NCBI RefSeq assembly: GCF_008831285.2
Contig: NC_045148.1
Location: forward strand, 24,161,878 to 24,225,877
Length of the DNA: 64,000 bases
Reading direction: 5' to 3'
DNA from: Nymphaea colorata
Lineage: Eukaryota; Streptophyta; Magnoliopsida; Nymphaeales; Nymphaeaceae
Shown here: in pieces, positions 22,065-34,760 of the stretch
Layout of the letters: each line of letters starts with the position of its first letter
Numbering within the stretch: position 1 is the stretch's first letter
Made by a program: the position numbers and the translations under genes
Notes under the pieces: model-generated
The model's database searches: none
Seen by the model: the letters and a program-made list of their open reading frames with translations, nothing else
What the model was told of the DNA's origin: nothing

Positions 22065-24934
22065 TAGGGATGTCAACGGATCAGATTTGGATCGGATATC
22101 CGATCCAAATTGCTTCTAAAAAATCGGATATGGTAAATAATTTGACATCCGATTGAGAAATTGCATCGGATTCAGATTTAAGAAATAACATCCGATCGGA
22201 TAGGGATTCGGATTCAGTTTTAGCTAAATATCAAAATAACAAAGAAATTCAACAAAATGGGAATTGTTCAAAATATGAAACATACACTTTTATAGCTACA
22301 AACTTTTTAATGGACCGTTATCTCAAATTGGTTACAAGAATAGTTATATTATACATTTAAAACATAGCAGGTTTAAAAAAAATATTGGCATATACATCAC
22401 GTATGGAAAAAATGTTGATAGCAAAAAATATACTTTTTTAAAAAGCTAACTTAAAAAAAAATGTTTTATAATAAATATAAATCTTAAACGTATTATGATA
22501 TTCATTTTAAGTTGAAAGCATCTTCATTGTGCATAATCTCAATATGAAAAAACTGCTACACTTATAAAAAAGTTTATTTATCAAATTATCAATTTACTTA
22601 TTTAATCAATCAAGTAAATTACTTTGTATAATCATACAATTAATTCAAAAATCTTAGAAATTTGATATATAACACATAATTCACAAACTTGAAAACAAAA
22701 GCCTCTAACTAGTAGGCAAACAACAAATCGTATGATTTAATAAACTATCTTATATACCATTGGAGTAATTATACAATTTTATGTAAAAAAAAACAACTAT
22801 TGTAATGAAGATAATAGGACTAATAAATTACTTGATATATCATTGAATATTCTTTTTACAGATGTAACACAAACTATTTCAATTAACTCAATGAAATGAA
22901 AAGACATTAAATAATGTGTTTTTCTAATGATAAACAATATGGGTCACCTGATTTAATAATTCTTAATAAGAGATCATCATGAAATAATAGTTTACTCAAT
23001 TAAAATATGCTTTTATTTAAAAATAGACCGACCAATGTTCAATATGCATAGTTAATGTAAAAAAAGTACGAAAGTCAAACATACTAGTTGTTAATAGACC
23101 AATCAAAGTTCAATATACTATTTGCTTTTTACAAGTATTTAAAAAAAGATAATTTCATCAAAAAATATATGTGAAAATAATTTAAAACGTCCTTAAACAA
23201 CTTGAAGACATAGAAGTCAAATATGATAAATTATGAGCATGAAGAACTTATGGAGAAAATTGATAAGGTAAGAGTTAAAACATCTTAACCAACCATGTGA
23301 AAATTAAGTAATAAATATTTTTTTTTTGCATTTTTGTTTTTTCTAACATTTGTCGGTGGGGTTGTCAAGTGGGCATGGCTCGAGTCGCTGCAGTGGAAGA
23401 AGGGATTGGAGGAGGCAAGATGAGGAAGAAACTCGGCACTCGTTTTCCTGCAGTATGATTCTCTCCATCAGATTCTTCTTTATTTTTTTATCCAGACTTG
23501 AAGTTGAGATCCCAAACTTTCCCCTTTCTTTATTTCAAAATGGGTCTTATTTCTATCTCTGTTTGTTGTTTTTCTTTTCTCAAATTTGATGGTCAAGAAA
23601 CTAGAGTGTCATGTCGTGCATGAGTTGTTTTCACAGTTAAAGGAACAGTGATCTATTTCCATTTTCTAAACAAAATCTTGCTGGTCTACTTTTTGTCGAT
23701 TATTTATATGCGTTGAATCGGAAAGGTTAACAAATTCGCAAAAGAGTGTTTGGCTGATAGAAATTTCTGGTATTTTCTTATCTCTGAGCTAATTTTACAT
23801 CAATCTGCAAGAATCAATAGAGAGATGAGCCTAGAAATGTGCGAACAAGCTGTATTTTTGGGAAAACAGTTATGAAAACCTGTGAGAATCTAAGGTGTAT
23901 GTTTTCACTTTAAAAATGTGAAGTTCCAAAGCTACCAATTTGCTGTCCCCTTTCCCTTTCTTAACCTATGATTCTCATTTTAGTATTTGCAGAGCACAGA
24001 AGCAGAACACCAAGTTAATGGCCATTTCTTGGATTTCAATCTTTCATAGTTCGAGTCTTTTAGGAGAGGCAGAATAATAGAAATGCCATTGGCATAAGAG
24101 AAAGATTTGTTTACAGACTCTTGCCTTTATGGCATACACCAACTAATGCCCCAAAAGGTAGCTTCCTAAGCACATGGTTTGAAATTGGATTTTGCAGAAA
24201 GCATAGCAAGTTGGTGACTATAGGGTGCAGGCCTAAAGCAACAGCACATGCATAAACAAGAAATTGAATTCAACTGTTTGCCACAAGCCGTTCAAGGATC
24301 ACGGCGCAGCTTTCCCTAATGAGGGTAGAGATGTAGGCTGATAAATCAAGAACGTGAGGGACAGCACCTGCTCTTGCTATGTACTTTTTGTTCTCTTGGC
24401 AGGCTGATAACTTGGCTAGAACTCCCAAAGACAGCTTTTGATAACTTGGCTATATATATATATATATATATATGTTATATTCTCTCTCTCCCTTAATAAG
24501 CTTGACAATTATCACCAACGTTAATATTGGTAGTCCATTTGGTGTTTACTACATATTTTTGACACATAAATCAAATTTGGATCAGATTTACATATGGTTT
24601 AAAAGTCATAAATCAGATTCGGGTCAGATTCGGATGTAACTTAAAAGTTGGATTCGGGTAAAACTTAAAAGTTGGATTCAGATATATTTTAAAATTTATA
24701 TTCGGATCAGATTCAGATATAATTTAAAATTTGGATTCGAATCAGATTCAAAATAACTTATAAATCGGATATGGATCAGATTCGGATATAGATTTTAAAA
24801 TCGGATTCAGATATGATATAAACTTATTTTCATCTGAATCCGAATTCATATCCGAATCCGAATATATGAATATCCGAAAAATTGGATATGGTAAAAGATA
24901 CATCTGATCCAAATCCGATCCGTTGACATCCCTA
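22065..24934. mobile_element. non-autonomous hAT element with captured gene fragment
   Basis: 18-bp perfect terminal inverted repeats TAGGGATGTCAACGGATC at both ends. The 8-bp flanks GCAATGGC (22057-22064) and TCAATGGC (24935-24942) match at 7 of 8, the hAT-type target size. Subterminal zones are made of GGATCGGAT/GATTCGGATCAGATTC words (22080-22215 and 24555-24930). The inside is AT-rich DNA shared with 5775-7929 and, at 23340-24440, part of an Armadillo gene and its flank. No transposase frame is present, so movement would need an enzyme supplied in trans. Confidence 0.82.
23975..24440 (-). pseudogene. Armadillo-repeat gene fragment carried by the hAT element
   Basis: Reverse-complement relative of about 4133-4600. 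The ends are sharp: a (TA)n tract and the hAT subterminal repeats begin just beyond 24440. The frame is broken by small indels and nothing suggests expression from here. It is shorter than the 3846-4600 copy and starts inside the coding part. Confidence 0.6.
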
Positions 24935-25035
24935 TCAATGGCTTGGCTATGGGAACATTGACGATGGTGTTGCCCTTTTTTACCTTTGATGATTCAAATC
25001 CAATCAAAATAAATTTCTTCGCATTTAAAGGTTTT

Positions 25036-25038
<3 letters not shown>

Positions 25039-25069
<31 letters not shown>

Positions 25070-25132
25070 GTATATATATATATATATAGATATGTATGTA
25101 TGTATGTATGTATGTATATATATATATATATA
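25039..25132. repeat. (TC)n, (TA)n, (TATG)n compound microsatellite
   Basis: TC from 25039 to 25067, then TA, then five TATG-like units, then TA. It lies in the fold-back right arm, opposite a shorter GA/TA tract at 21422-21460. Confidence 0.9.
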
Positions 25133-25215
25133 TACACAAGTGGGACAAGAGCGTGAATAACTATGACCCCATCAGAACACGTGGCTTTATGGAGTTAGCA
25201 CTGTCAATGGATATG

Positions 25216-26039
25216 TTGAACCATTTTGATATATATAAGTATCGGATCGGATACAGATTCAGTTTAGATTTAGTTTCCAGTAATTACTCATATCGAAAAG
25301 GCCGCCACCCAAATATTGAACCATTTCTGAATGTCCACAAGCTCCAGCATGCTGGTACGTTACGCAATTTTGGGTGTACCCATGGAGAAGCTGAAGTAAT
25401 ATTCCGCAACCTTCTCATTAAGGACAACATGAACAGTCGTCACCGATACTCTTGGAGGAGTTGGGAGGACTCGAGAGAATGACTGACCTTGTTTTTCTTG
25501 AAAATCGATGGACCTAAATACAAAAAATAAAAATGAAAAATGTTTGAAAAGTGGGAAAATCTGCAAGGATGGATGGGATACCCAATGAATCGGATTCAAA
25601 TAAAATATATTATTAACCGTCCGATGATGTTGATCTCCCAAACAAATGAATAAAAAGTCATATCCAAATTTGAATCCGAAATCAGATTCTGCAATCTGAA
25701 TCTCATCTGAATCTAATTTGTTTCCTCATCCGAAATCAGATTTCATAATTTGAATCTGATCTAAATCCATTTTTTTCATCCTAATCTGAATCTGAAATCA
25801 GATGTCACAATCAGAATCCAGCCTGAATCCTACTTTTGTATTCATATATGAATTTGAATCTGAATCCATATTTTGAACTGAATCTGGCTGATTTACAAAC
25901 TGTTAAGAGCATTGAATGTAAATTTTTTATTTAAATTAAGTCCCATCTGGTTCTGATTGGATACTTTTGTATATTGGAATGTGAATCTGAATTTGATTGA
26001 ATATTTTTACGTAACTAAATCTCAAGCGCTTCGGATGTT
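25216..26039. other. GAATC-rich degenerate repeat; no gene
   Basis: 25240-25640 holds only unrecognised short frames. 25655-26039 is a run of TCTGAATC/ATCCGAAATCAGATT words like the subterminal repeats of the hAT family at 22065-24934, and is probably a decayed relative. Confidence 0.5.
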
Positions 26040-28130
26040 TATGCATATATGAATCTAAATCTAACCGGATGTCAGTTCTTAATTTCAAATCCTATCTGAT
26101 TTTTTAGTTGATTAGTAAATTTCTTTTTTCCATCCAAATGTTTTTGGAGCTGTTGGCTTTTACATTCACTTCAAATCACACATATTGACATCCTTAGGTT
26201 GAAGCTTCCCCACTCCAACTGACATGTTTCACCATTATAAATAGGGGACGAGTCCATTTGTGTGTGTCATGTGGATAGAGCTGTAAAACAAGTCGAGCCA
26301 ACTCAAGCTCGACTCGAATTTGCTCTCTTAAGCTCAAGCTTAACTCAAAAGTCATGATTATAAACAAGTCAAGTTCGAGTTTCATAAAATTGACTTGATT
26401 GAACTTGAGTAAACTATTATTCCAGGAATTCTTTTGAAAATGTTCAAACTTAAAACCAAAAAAAGAAATCGGGTCAAATGGGGAGTCAGTGAACGAGCTT
26501 AAAAGAGTCATGCTCGAGGTGTGGCTAGGTCTATCGCATGGAGTCAAAGCTGAACAAACTTGAGCCAAGCTGAACGAGCTCGATTTTGACTCGGCCCGTG
26601 TACAGCCCTACAGGTGTGTGCTGAAGTGGTGTGAGGTCCCTGTGTAGTGAGCTCACAGCATGAGCAAGTGTTACTGATTCACTTAGTTCTAATTTTGACA
26701 GCACTCACTCATGTTGAATGGTTTGCCCCATCACTGTATACAAGCCTTTTCGTGCTGAATGTTTAAACTCTTGGGTGGCTTCTTCCCTCAAAAGGATATA
26801 ATGAGATCATTCTCCTATAAGATGTTCCCTTCATCCAACTGAGCTCAAAGTTCTGATAAATTATCCCTGTGGTGTAGTTCCCTTCATCCAACTGACCTGA
26901 AAACAAAATGCAAACTTAGTCGCCTGTTTGTTTGATGAGATGTACTTTTGTGACAACATATTATATTCTTGGAATTCCATCCATCCCATCCATCAGTTTG
27001 GGTTGGATTGGGTGTCTGTAATGCTCCATCTAGGACAAGGTACTAACGTACGCAAGAACTTTGGTCCGATCTGTATTGGTATTTAAAAATTTAATAAAAT
27101 GCAAAAAGATAAAAGAGTTGAGTGTCACAGATACACCCTCACATGCTGGATAAAAGTGTCTCAAAGGTGCATTTTGGGACCATTCAACCATGAAAGCTAT
27201 AGTAGACTACCAAATTAGTGAGAAGACTTCCATTTGGATTAATGCAGTGGCGGAGTAATGTCGTAGGCACACTGGCCCATCAAATTTACTTGATTTGCAT
27301 ATAAGTGCCCCTTAAAGATTGAAATTTAAACTTAGAGTGTTCTTTAAAGGTTGAAGTTTAAATAAAATTTCTGACTCCACTCTCATATGGAGTGCTAACT
27401 TGTAATCAATTCCCTTTAAGGCTGACTGGAAATGCAATCAATCCCCCGAGGCTCTGTTTCAAGGTCCGCTTGGATTATGATTTCATTCCTCATTCTTTTG
27501 TAAAGTCTCTTCTGCTTCTTCCTACACCATACCTATTGTTTCCATCGTTGAAATCGAAAGACTCAACCTGTACCAGGGCTTCCTCTCTTACAGAATACAT
27601 TTCGATTGTTCTTTTTCTCCGCTGATGAATTTGTGTTCTTGATCGTTGCCCTTATTGTCTGATACTTGGAAAACAACTAGGCCATATATAGGAGACAAAA
27701 ATTAAGAACCTTTGCATGGGAACATTTCAATCAGTCTTTGAGATTTGAAATTTTGATTGTTTTCCTACATTCTTAAGTTTTCCAAACGTCATTTCTGTAG
27801 TGAAATAAAATGTGATCAGATTGAAGCTTTCAATCGTCAAATTCCAAGGTCATGTACATTTCACATCATCCAGACTTTGCATATGACATCTAACAATAAG
27901 AGATGGCATGAATAAATCAGTTAATGAACTGCATATCTTAAAAATTGACCTGGCAAATTCTGCATTGCTTGAAGACATTCTTAATGACTTCTGTCAAAAT
28001 TTCGTTCCTTTCTTCGACTGTTTAAAATTACCTGCTTTGACCAATTGATCAGCTGATTACTAAGCCAAATAAGAAGTGAAACAGGATTTATCAAAAAGAG
28101 CTAGCATTTCTACTGTTAGCTTTAAAAAAG
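26040..28130. repeat. segmental duplication unit A
   Basis: Direct copy of about 30020-32190, offset about 4.0 kb, with indels. It contains in order a GAATC-rich tract, a GAGTCGAGC MITE (26271-26615), a flank also found inverted at 63720-63905, an unrecognised conserved block (27392-27730) and the upstream part of the ARM fragment, inverted (27830-28130). The conserved block keeps GLDYDFIPHS-like residues in several copies, but I know no protein like it. Confidence 0.7.
26271..26615. repeat. GAGTCGAGC-family MITE, copy in unit A
   Basis: Ends TAGAGCTGTAAAACAAGTCG and, on the other strand, TAGGGCTGTACACGGGCCG: imperfect inverted termini of the TAGRGCTGTA type. The body is CTCAAGCTCGACTC-rich. 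Relatives are at 28405-28560 (partial), 30247-30602 and 46735-47080. Confidence 0.6.
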
Positions 28131-28779
28131 AAAAGAGTCTGGTGCTCATTAAAAGCAAGTGATATCGCTTGTTGTTTTCCACACTCGGTGCCTACGGCCA
28201 CAGATCACATCAATGAGACTTTTCTAATTTGCAGGACTTCTTATTTCCACATCCAGCAACTTAGTTGGCACCCAAGATTACATCAACATGACTTTTTCTT
28301 CACATCCCTTAAAAACATATTTCCTTGTCAGTTTTCAACATATTCATATTTGTAGGACTTTTTCTTCACAAGTAGAATCAACAGGGGACGAGTCCATTTG
28401 TGTGTGTTAAGTGGATAGAGCTGTAAAACGAGTTGAGCTAACTCAAGCTCGACTCAAATTTGCTCTGTTAAGCTCAAGCTTAACTCAAAACTCACGATTA
28501 TGAACAAGTCAAATTTGGGTTTCATAAAATTGATTTGATTGAACTTGAGTAAACCATTTATCTATGCATTGAAGAACTGACCTCAGAATGGTGACACTTT
28601 GTCCCTGTGGAACTTGTCTTGCATAAATTGTTCTTCCTCATGCTAAGTCAATAAATCGAATACCCAAGTTACCCACAGCCAAATTACCCAAGTTTGAAAG
28701 AGGAAAAGATGCCCTTAAGATCTTCAATGAATCTCGACTCGGTGGTGTTCGTACGACGTGAACGGAGCAGCCTTCACGA
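28131..28779. other. repeat junction zone, no gene
   Basis: 28135-28380 is a copy of the 2630-2925 arm. 28381-28560 is a third, truncated copy of the unit A start with its MITE. 28561-28779 is unrecognised. Confidence 0.5.
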
Positions 28780-29700
28780 ATTTCTGCTTTGATAATAAGA
28801 ATATTACCGTCAAGCTCTCCTCAGATAAAAGAGAGAAATAGCTCAAAGTGTGCCCAAAAAAAAAAAAAAAAACCACCTCATTACAGTCCGACAGCCCCTA
28901 ATTCTGTTTCCTCCCTCTTTCCTCTGCTGGACACGCTGTTTTGCCGTCTTAAATCAGAGAAGAAGCCAAAGCCTTTGAACAGAAGCAAATATGACTGCCT
29001 GAGTTTGTGACTCAGTGAAGGGTTGAGAGAACCTGCTGTCCAGCTGAACCTGTAGGCTGAGAACTGGAGCTGCCGAGAGGAGATTTCTGGATATGATTTG
29101 TGAGGATCTGCATTGGGCTCGTCACTGACATCCACAGCAGAGAAATTCAGTCGACCCTGAGAAATTTGCGGGAGACGAAGGTGTATCACGCTGCAGAGAG
29201 GAAGGCCGGCACTGATTTGTTGTCTGAAGATTATTCCAATTCCAGGTGTCTAAAGAACCTCACTACAAAAGATTGGATTTCTTGGAGTCAACGGAAGGGA
29301 GAGCAGTGGATTTCCTCTCTCATTTTGCTCTGATACCATGAGAAAAGAGAAGAAAACAGAGAAAGTGTGAAAGATAAAGCTGGAGAGAACTTGTTTTTAT
29401 TGATTCCTTTGACCAACATATATAGTAAAAAAAAAGGTTATGGTTTACAAGATTTTTGGTATACATGATCATGATAATACACAATTTCTATCTCTAAAAA
29501 AGCTAAATGCTGCTTCCCAATTACAATTTGGAAGAAATTAAATAAAGGCACAATGAATATTTCAACTTGTTTCTTTTAGTTGTCAGTGCCACACGACTTT
29601 CTTCCTCTTGCTGTTATATGTTGAATGTCTCGTTGATTTTAATTGGTCTAAAATTCTGTTTATGCTGAAATAGATAAACGTTCATTTTCTTTTGGGTTCT
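28780..29700 (-). mobile_element. Ty1-copia LTR retrotransposon remnant
   Basis: GCTCTGATACCA at 29327-29338 is, on the minus strand, the standard plant Copia primer-binding site TGGTATCAGAGC (complement of initiator Met-tRNA), directly followed by TG at 29339-29340 as the LTR edge. The adjoining minus-strand LTR shows a TATA-like ACTATATA (about 29420) and AATAAAA (about 29400). Leader-like sequence lies on the other side, to about 28780, with a 102-residue minus frame (28881-29189) that I do not recognise. The outer LTR edge and the second LTR are not found, so only a 5' fragment is supported. Confidence 0.55.
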
Positions 29701-30019
29701 CAAAAAAAATTTAGTCTGCATAACAATAACAGATTTTGACAAGAGATCTGATCCCTTTTTTCTTGACACTTTGTTTATCACCCAGGAGTTACGTGATTAT
29801 CTTACCTAAAATGGTCTGCCCTGTTCTCTATATAATGAGGGTCCATCTTCTCTCAAGAACATCAGAGAATGAATAAAGGGAAAGCTCCCTTTCCCATGGA
29901 TGTAGGCATCAAGATGCCCAACCAAAACCAGGTACATGCTTCAGTTTTTTTTGTTTCCATGTTTTAACTCTTCTTCCATAGGAGGCTGGTAGAGTGTGCA
30001 TGCATTTGCTTAGTTATAT
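29701..30019. other. unrecognised spacer
   Basis: No gene or repeat identified. TATATAATGAGGG near 29832 could be a TATA box, but no transcript is evident. Confidence 0.3.
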
Positions 30020-32190
30020 TTATGCATATTTGAATCTGAATCTAATTGGATGTCATTTCTTAATTTCTAATCCTATCTGATTTTTTTTAATTTATTAGTT
30101 AATTTCTTTTCTTCATCCAATTTTTTGGAGCAGTTTGCTGGGATATCCATTACAAATCAGGCATATTGACATCCTTAGGTCAATGCTTCCCCACCCCAGC
30201 TGACATGTTCACCATTATAAATACGGGACGAGTCCATTTGTGTGTGTCAAGTGGATAGAGTTGTAAAACGAGTCAAGCCAACTCAAGCTCGACTCGACTT
30301 TGCTCTGTTAAGCTCGAGCTTAACTCAAAACTCATGATTATAAATACATCGAGTTCAAGTTACATAAACTTGATTTTATTAAACTAGAGTGAACCTATCT
30401 AGGTTTTGTTTTGTAATTTCAAACTTAAAACAAAAGAAAGAAATCAAGTCAAATAATGAGTTGGTAAACAAGCTTAAATGAGTCGAGCTCGAGCTGTGGC
30501 TTGGTCTACCGAATCGAGTTAAAGCTAAGTTTATATAGCAAAACTCGAGCTCAAGCCAAGCTGAACAAGCTCATTTTTTACTCGGCTCATATAACCCAAC
30601 CAGTGTATCAAGTGTGTGCAGAAGTGGTGTGAGGTGCCTGTATAGTGAAAGTTCTCACGGCATGAGCAAGTGTTAATGATACACTTCTGTATAGAGAAAT
30701 GTAAACTTAATCATTGGCATTTTAGGAAAAAAAAATCAATTTGGCTTCTGTAAACATTTATAAAAACATTATAGAGAAATGTTCTTGGATTGTTTGTTTA
30801 CACCAGATGTTCTAAAAACAAAATTTAGACTTGGTTGCGTGCTTGTTTGAGGAGATGTAATTGTAATTTCTGAACTTCGTCCATTCCATCGATTATTTGT
30901 TTGGGTCGGATTGGGGATCTATAACGCCCTATCTAGGACAAGGTATTAGCGTGCATAAGAACTTTGGTCTGATCCGTATTGGTATGTCAAAAATTGAATA
31001 AAACGGAAACAAAATAAGAGAGGTTGAGTGTCACAGACATTCATTTTGGCGTCTTCTTACGCCCTCATATGCTGGACAAAGGTGTCTCAAAGGTGCATGT
31101 TGTCAGAGTAATGTTGTCGGCACACCGGCCCATCAAATTTACTTTATTTGCATATAAGTGCCCCTTAAAGATTGAAATTTAAACTTAGAGTATTCTTTAA
31201 AGGTTGAAGTTTAAAGACAAAAATTTCTGACTCCACTCTGATATGGACTGCTAACTTGCAATCAATTCCCTTTAAGGCTGACTGGGAATGCAATCAATCC
31301 CCTGTTGGCTTGGATTATGATTTCATTCCTCATTCTTGGGTGGCTTCTTCCCACATCATGCCTATTGTTTCCATCGTCGAAATTGAAAGACTCAACCTGT
31401 ACCAGGGCTTCCTGTGTTTTGGGGGTCTCTCTTACACAATTTGTTTGGATTATTGTTTTTATCCTCCGATGAACTTGTGTTCTTGCTCATTGCCCTTATC
31501 GTCTCATACTAGGAAACAACTGGGCCCATATATAGGAGACAAAAGTTAAGAACTTTTGCATTAGAACATTTCAATTAGTCATTGATTTGAAAACTTTGGT
31601 CAATAAATTGGTTGTGACAATATTTTGCAAAAAAAAAAGAAACAATGAAACTCTGGAAAGTTCTGCAAATGCATGGAAAAGTCGAAATTTTGATCTTTTT
31701 CTATATGCTCAAGTTTTCCAAATGTCACAATAGTAGCAGTTGTTAAAATTTTGGTTTTTTAAAAGTTTAGTATGTAAAAAGCTTAAATAAAATTATATTT
31801 ATCTGTCCTAACTATGACTGAATTTCCAAATTGATTGGATTCCTTGAAACTTTTGGTGGCCTATCAATTCAGAGTTTTAGATTTAGTGTCTTACCTCTTC
31901 TTATCACTTTGGAAAGTCCCTATATTATTTGCAGCAGTGAAGTCTTTTTTTTTAGTGAAATAAAATGTGATCAGATTGGAGATTTAAATCGTCAAATTTC
32001 TAGGTCATGTACATTTGGCATCATCCAGACTTTGCATGACGACTAACAATAAGAGATGTCATGAATGAATTTCACATTCTTATTGACTTTTGTCAAATTT
32101 TCGTTCCTTTATTCGACTGTTTGAATTTACATGCTTTGACCAACGTTGATCACTTGATTGCTAAGCCAAATAAGATGTGAAATAGGATTT
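30020..32190. repeat. segmental duplication unit B
   Basis: Direct copy of unit A (26040-28130) with the same order of parts: GAATC-rich tract, MITE (30247-30602), conserved block (31256-31560) and ARM upstream fragment (31960-32190). Most of the second half is present a third time, inverted, at about 60640-61975. Confidence 0.7.
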
Positions 32191-32248
32191 ATAAATTTAT
32201 AATTTGCTATTTTTTAAATACAAAATCACCCTTTATATATATATATAT

Positions 32249-32671
32249 ATCACAGTTACAAATAACATCACGGAGTTTTAAACGGCAAGGTTATTCTCGG
32301 GTATAATACGACGAGCTTGAAAAAAATTAAAAAATGAGAAAAATATGGTAAATTTTTAAAAAATTCTAAAAACTAAAAATGAGAAAAAAATAAAATAAGT
32401 TAGAAACTAATAACGCAAACGCGAAAAGATAAACATATTTGCAACAAATAAAAAATAGAAAATGAAAAAAAAATTGTTTGGCATTAAAAAAATTGAAAAA
32501 AATGAAGAAAGTGAAAAAGTAAAAAAAAAACGTTAAAAACAGGTTAAAGCGTATTTTTCCATTTTTAACGTTTTTTCAAATAATGCTGTTTTTTAAAGTT
32601 TTAAAAGACTACTTAATTTATTGCATTTTTTTTGAGTTTTTTTTAAAAAAACACGTTTTCTATGACTGTGA
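32249..32671. repeat. A-rich MITE with ATCACAGT termini
   Basis: Starts ATCACAGTTACAAATA and ends CTATGACTGTGAT, imperfect inverted termini flanked by TATATA tracts on both sides. The interior is a long A-rich then T-rich run. Related A/T-rich blocks lie at 20740-20960, 35770-36125, 56640-56870, 57600-57740 and 63170-63500. Confidence 0.5.
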
Positions 32672-32888
32672 TATATATATATATATATAAAGAGAGAGAG
32701 AGAGAGAGAGGGACACACACACGTACATACACGTATATGACAGAGTTTTAAATTATGATTATCTACCAAAATTTCTTATTAGCTATCTCTATTATATGAC
32801 ACTTGTAGGCCAGTAGGGAATAATTTGAGGGGTTTGTATCTTTTGTTATTTATTGTCTTTCTGGAGTCCTGGGATTAGAGTTGGGAGC

Positions 32889-33215
32889 AGGGATGTTAAT
32901 GTATCAGATTCAAATAGGATACATCTTGATCTATATCTGTTTTTTTAGATATTAACATATCCATATTCAAATTCTGATTAGAATACAAACAATGGATCTA
33001 AAATCCAATATCACAATCTGAATTCGAATTTTGAATCAATTCTGGCTGATTTTTAAAATGCAAGAGCATTTGAATATAAGATTTTTATTTAAACTTAAAT
33101 CCAATCTATATCTGAATCTGAATCCAAATCCAGTTGGATATATATGTACATCCAAATATGAATCACGATCCAGTCAGATGTCGTTTCTTAAACCCGAATC
33201 CGATCCAATTTCTTA
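32889..33215. repeat. degenerate GAATC-rich hAT-like remnant
   Basis: Opens CAGGGATGTTAATGTATCAG, close to the TAGGGATGTCAACGGATC terminus, then TCTGAATCTGAATCC-type words. The inverted homologue is at about 60012-60385. Confidence 0.5.
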
Positions 33216-34760
33216 ATTGGCTTGCATCAGCTACTTATCTTCCACAGGTATATACGATTGGGATATTTTAAGAGTCTTATGTGAAATAATTGCTTATTTG
33301 TGTGCTTTAGCTTATGGATGCTGGATTTTTGTCATTCCAGTGACATAGGGATCCAAATACTAGAATCTGTATGTGATGGTCAGATCAACTTAGTGATTAA
33401 TTATCATCTATAATCTCTATGACCAATCACCAGGTTTGATTACTCCGTTGAAGCAAGATATGAGCATCAGAAATATATGTGAAGCATACTAATTTCGTGA
33501 TTGAATTTTTATACTCATGTACAGGCCTAAATGTGACAGACAACATTCAGGAAGCACTTTGATCAAATTGAAATCCATTTAATTGATTAAAACATCAATA
33601 AAATTTGTTACAAAACATTGCCAAAAAAAAGCTTATTAGGTTCACGTTCTTTTGTTGCTATGATTTTCGATTGTTGGTTTTTTGGCTTTTGCCTAAATCT
33701 TTAAGCTATGTTAATGCTTTGAGATATAACCAGTGACTATTAAAATTCCACAATATCTAACAAGATATTGTATATCAAGCCAAGATTGTTAGTAGTAAGT
33801 TAGACAGACCCACAGTTACTACACACACCAGGGATGGAGGCAGGGGTGCCAGCAGGGGCCTTGGCCCCCCACCATCAAATTTTAAAAAATTCAAACATTG
33901 ATATGTAAATTTCATAAATTTTAGTTTGACTGATAAAAAATTGAAAAATCCTATTTGGGCCTCTGTTAAAATTTTGAAACTATAGTTGGGTTCTGACACA
34001 CATTCTAACATATACAGCACTGATATGCTTGTGTAAGTAATGTTGAGTACTGGTTATGCTATAAGTCACCTAAGAAATGATTATCAAATAATATGCCTTT
34101 TGGCTCCTTCAGTCTTAAGTAATTCTGTTTGTTTTGGCTTGTTTCCTTTTGTGTGCTTTTATGGGTTGAGTCAATTCTAGGCAAAACATCACTGTGAATA
34201 TCAGCATTAATCTGCTGATCATTCTCCGTTGCACAGATTGATTTAGCTTAGCAAATGCAGGGGACTTAATCTGCAGCATGCTGTTCATGCAACATAAATT
34301 CTGCTTTTGACTAACAAGGTAAGACAACAAAATGGCAGAGAGCATTTCTTTCACTTCTGTTTTGAGAAATTTGGTGGTGATTCTGTGGTTGACTGTTGAA
34401 TGTTTCTTTCTTGGTCCTGATCAAGCAGTAACAGGATGCATTACCTGCCTCAAATTAATCCCAAAGTTCTTTAATGAATTCAAAAGTTCGAGCATAACCG
34501 AGCAACCATTTCTAAACTTGGTTGAAGTGTTAAATTTCCATAGAATAGATGTTTGATCCATGCAAATGCCAATGAAATTCTGTTTTTATCTTAGTTTTTA
34601 TATTTTGGAGACATGTAAATGGTAGTCATGCCTATAACTAGCTGCTTAATATATATGAACTCTGCCCAACTCCCAGGCCCGAGGGGTTGCAATTTGTCAT
34701 CTGTATCTGCTTTATACAATCACCATGACGTGTGAGCTGTGGTCCTTTATCAATAAACAA
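33216..34760. other. low-copy DNA duplicated inverted at 58380-59460; no recognised gene
   Basis: Matches 58380-59460 on the opposite strand in long stretches. A 74-residue frame at 34332-34556 begins with a plausible hydrophobic segment (SVLRNLVVILWLTVECFFLG), but the match breaks near its start and I recognise no family. 33830-33880 and 58800-58850 share a GGCCCCCAC-like motif typical of small hAT MITEs. Confidence 0.45.

Larger units (their letters stand above)
21335..25215. repeat. long inverted repeat (fold-back), right arm split by a hAT element
   Basis: Left arm about 21335-21770. The right arm is about 21835-22064 continuing at 24935-25215, with a spacer of about 65 bp. Landmarks mirrored across the centre are TGGCAGCATTGT, GGTCGATGATAGTGGTCAGC, GCAATGGCT and CCACTTGTATATA. 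Removing the 2.87-kb element restores a nearly continuous right arm. Mismatches between arms are frequent, so the palindrome is old. No coding capacity. Confidence 0.8.

Noticed and set aside
25096-25482. 128-residue plus frame
   Set aside because: Begins in microsatellite DNA (TATG/TATA) and crosses the fold-back edge; the unique part matches no family I know.
34332-34556. 74-residue frame with a hydrophobic start as a secreted peptide gene
   Set aside because: Inside duplicated gene-poor DNA; the inverted copy does not keep the frame and no family or cleavage pattern is recognisable.
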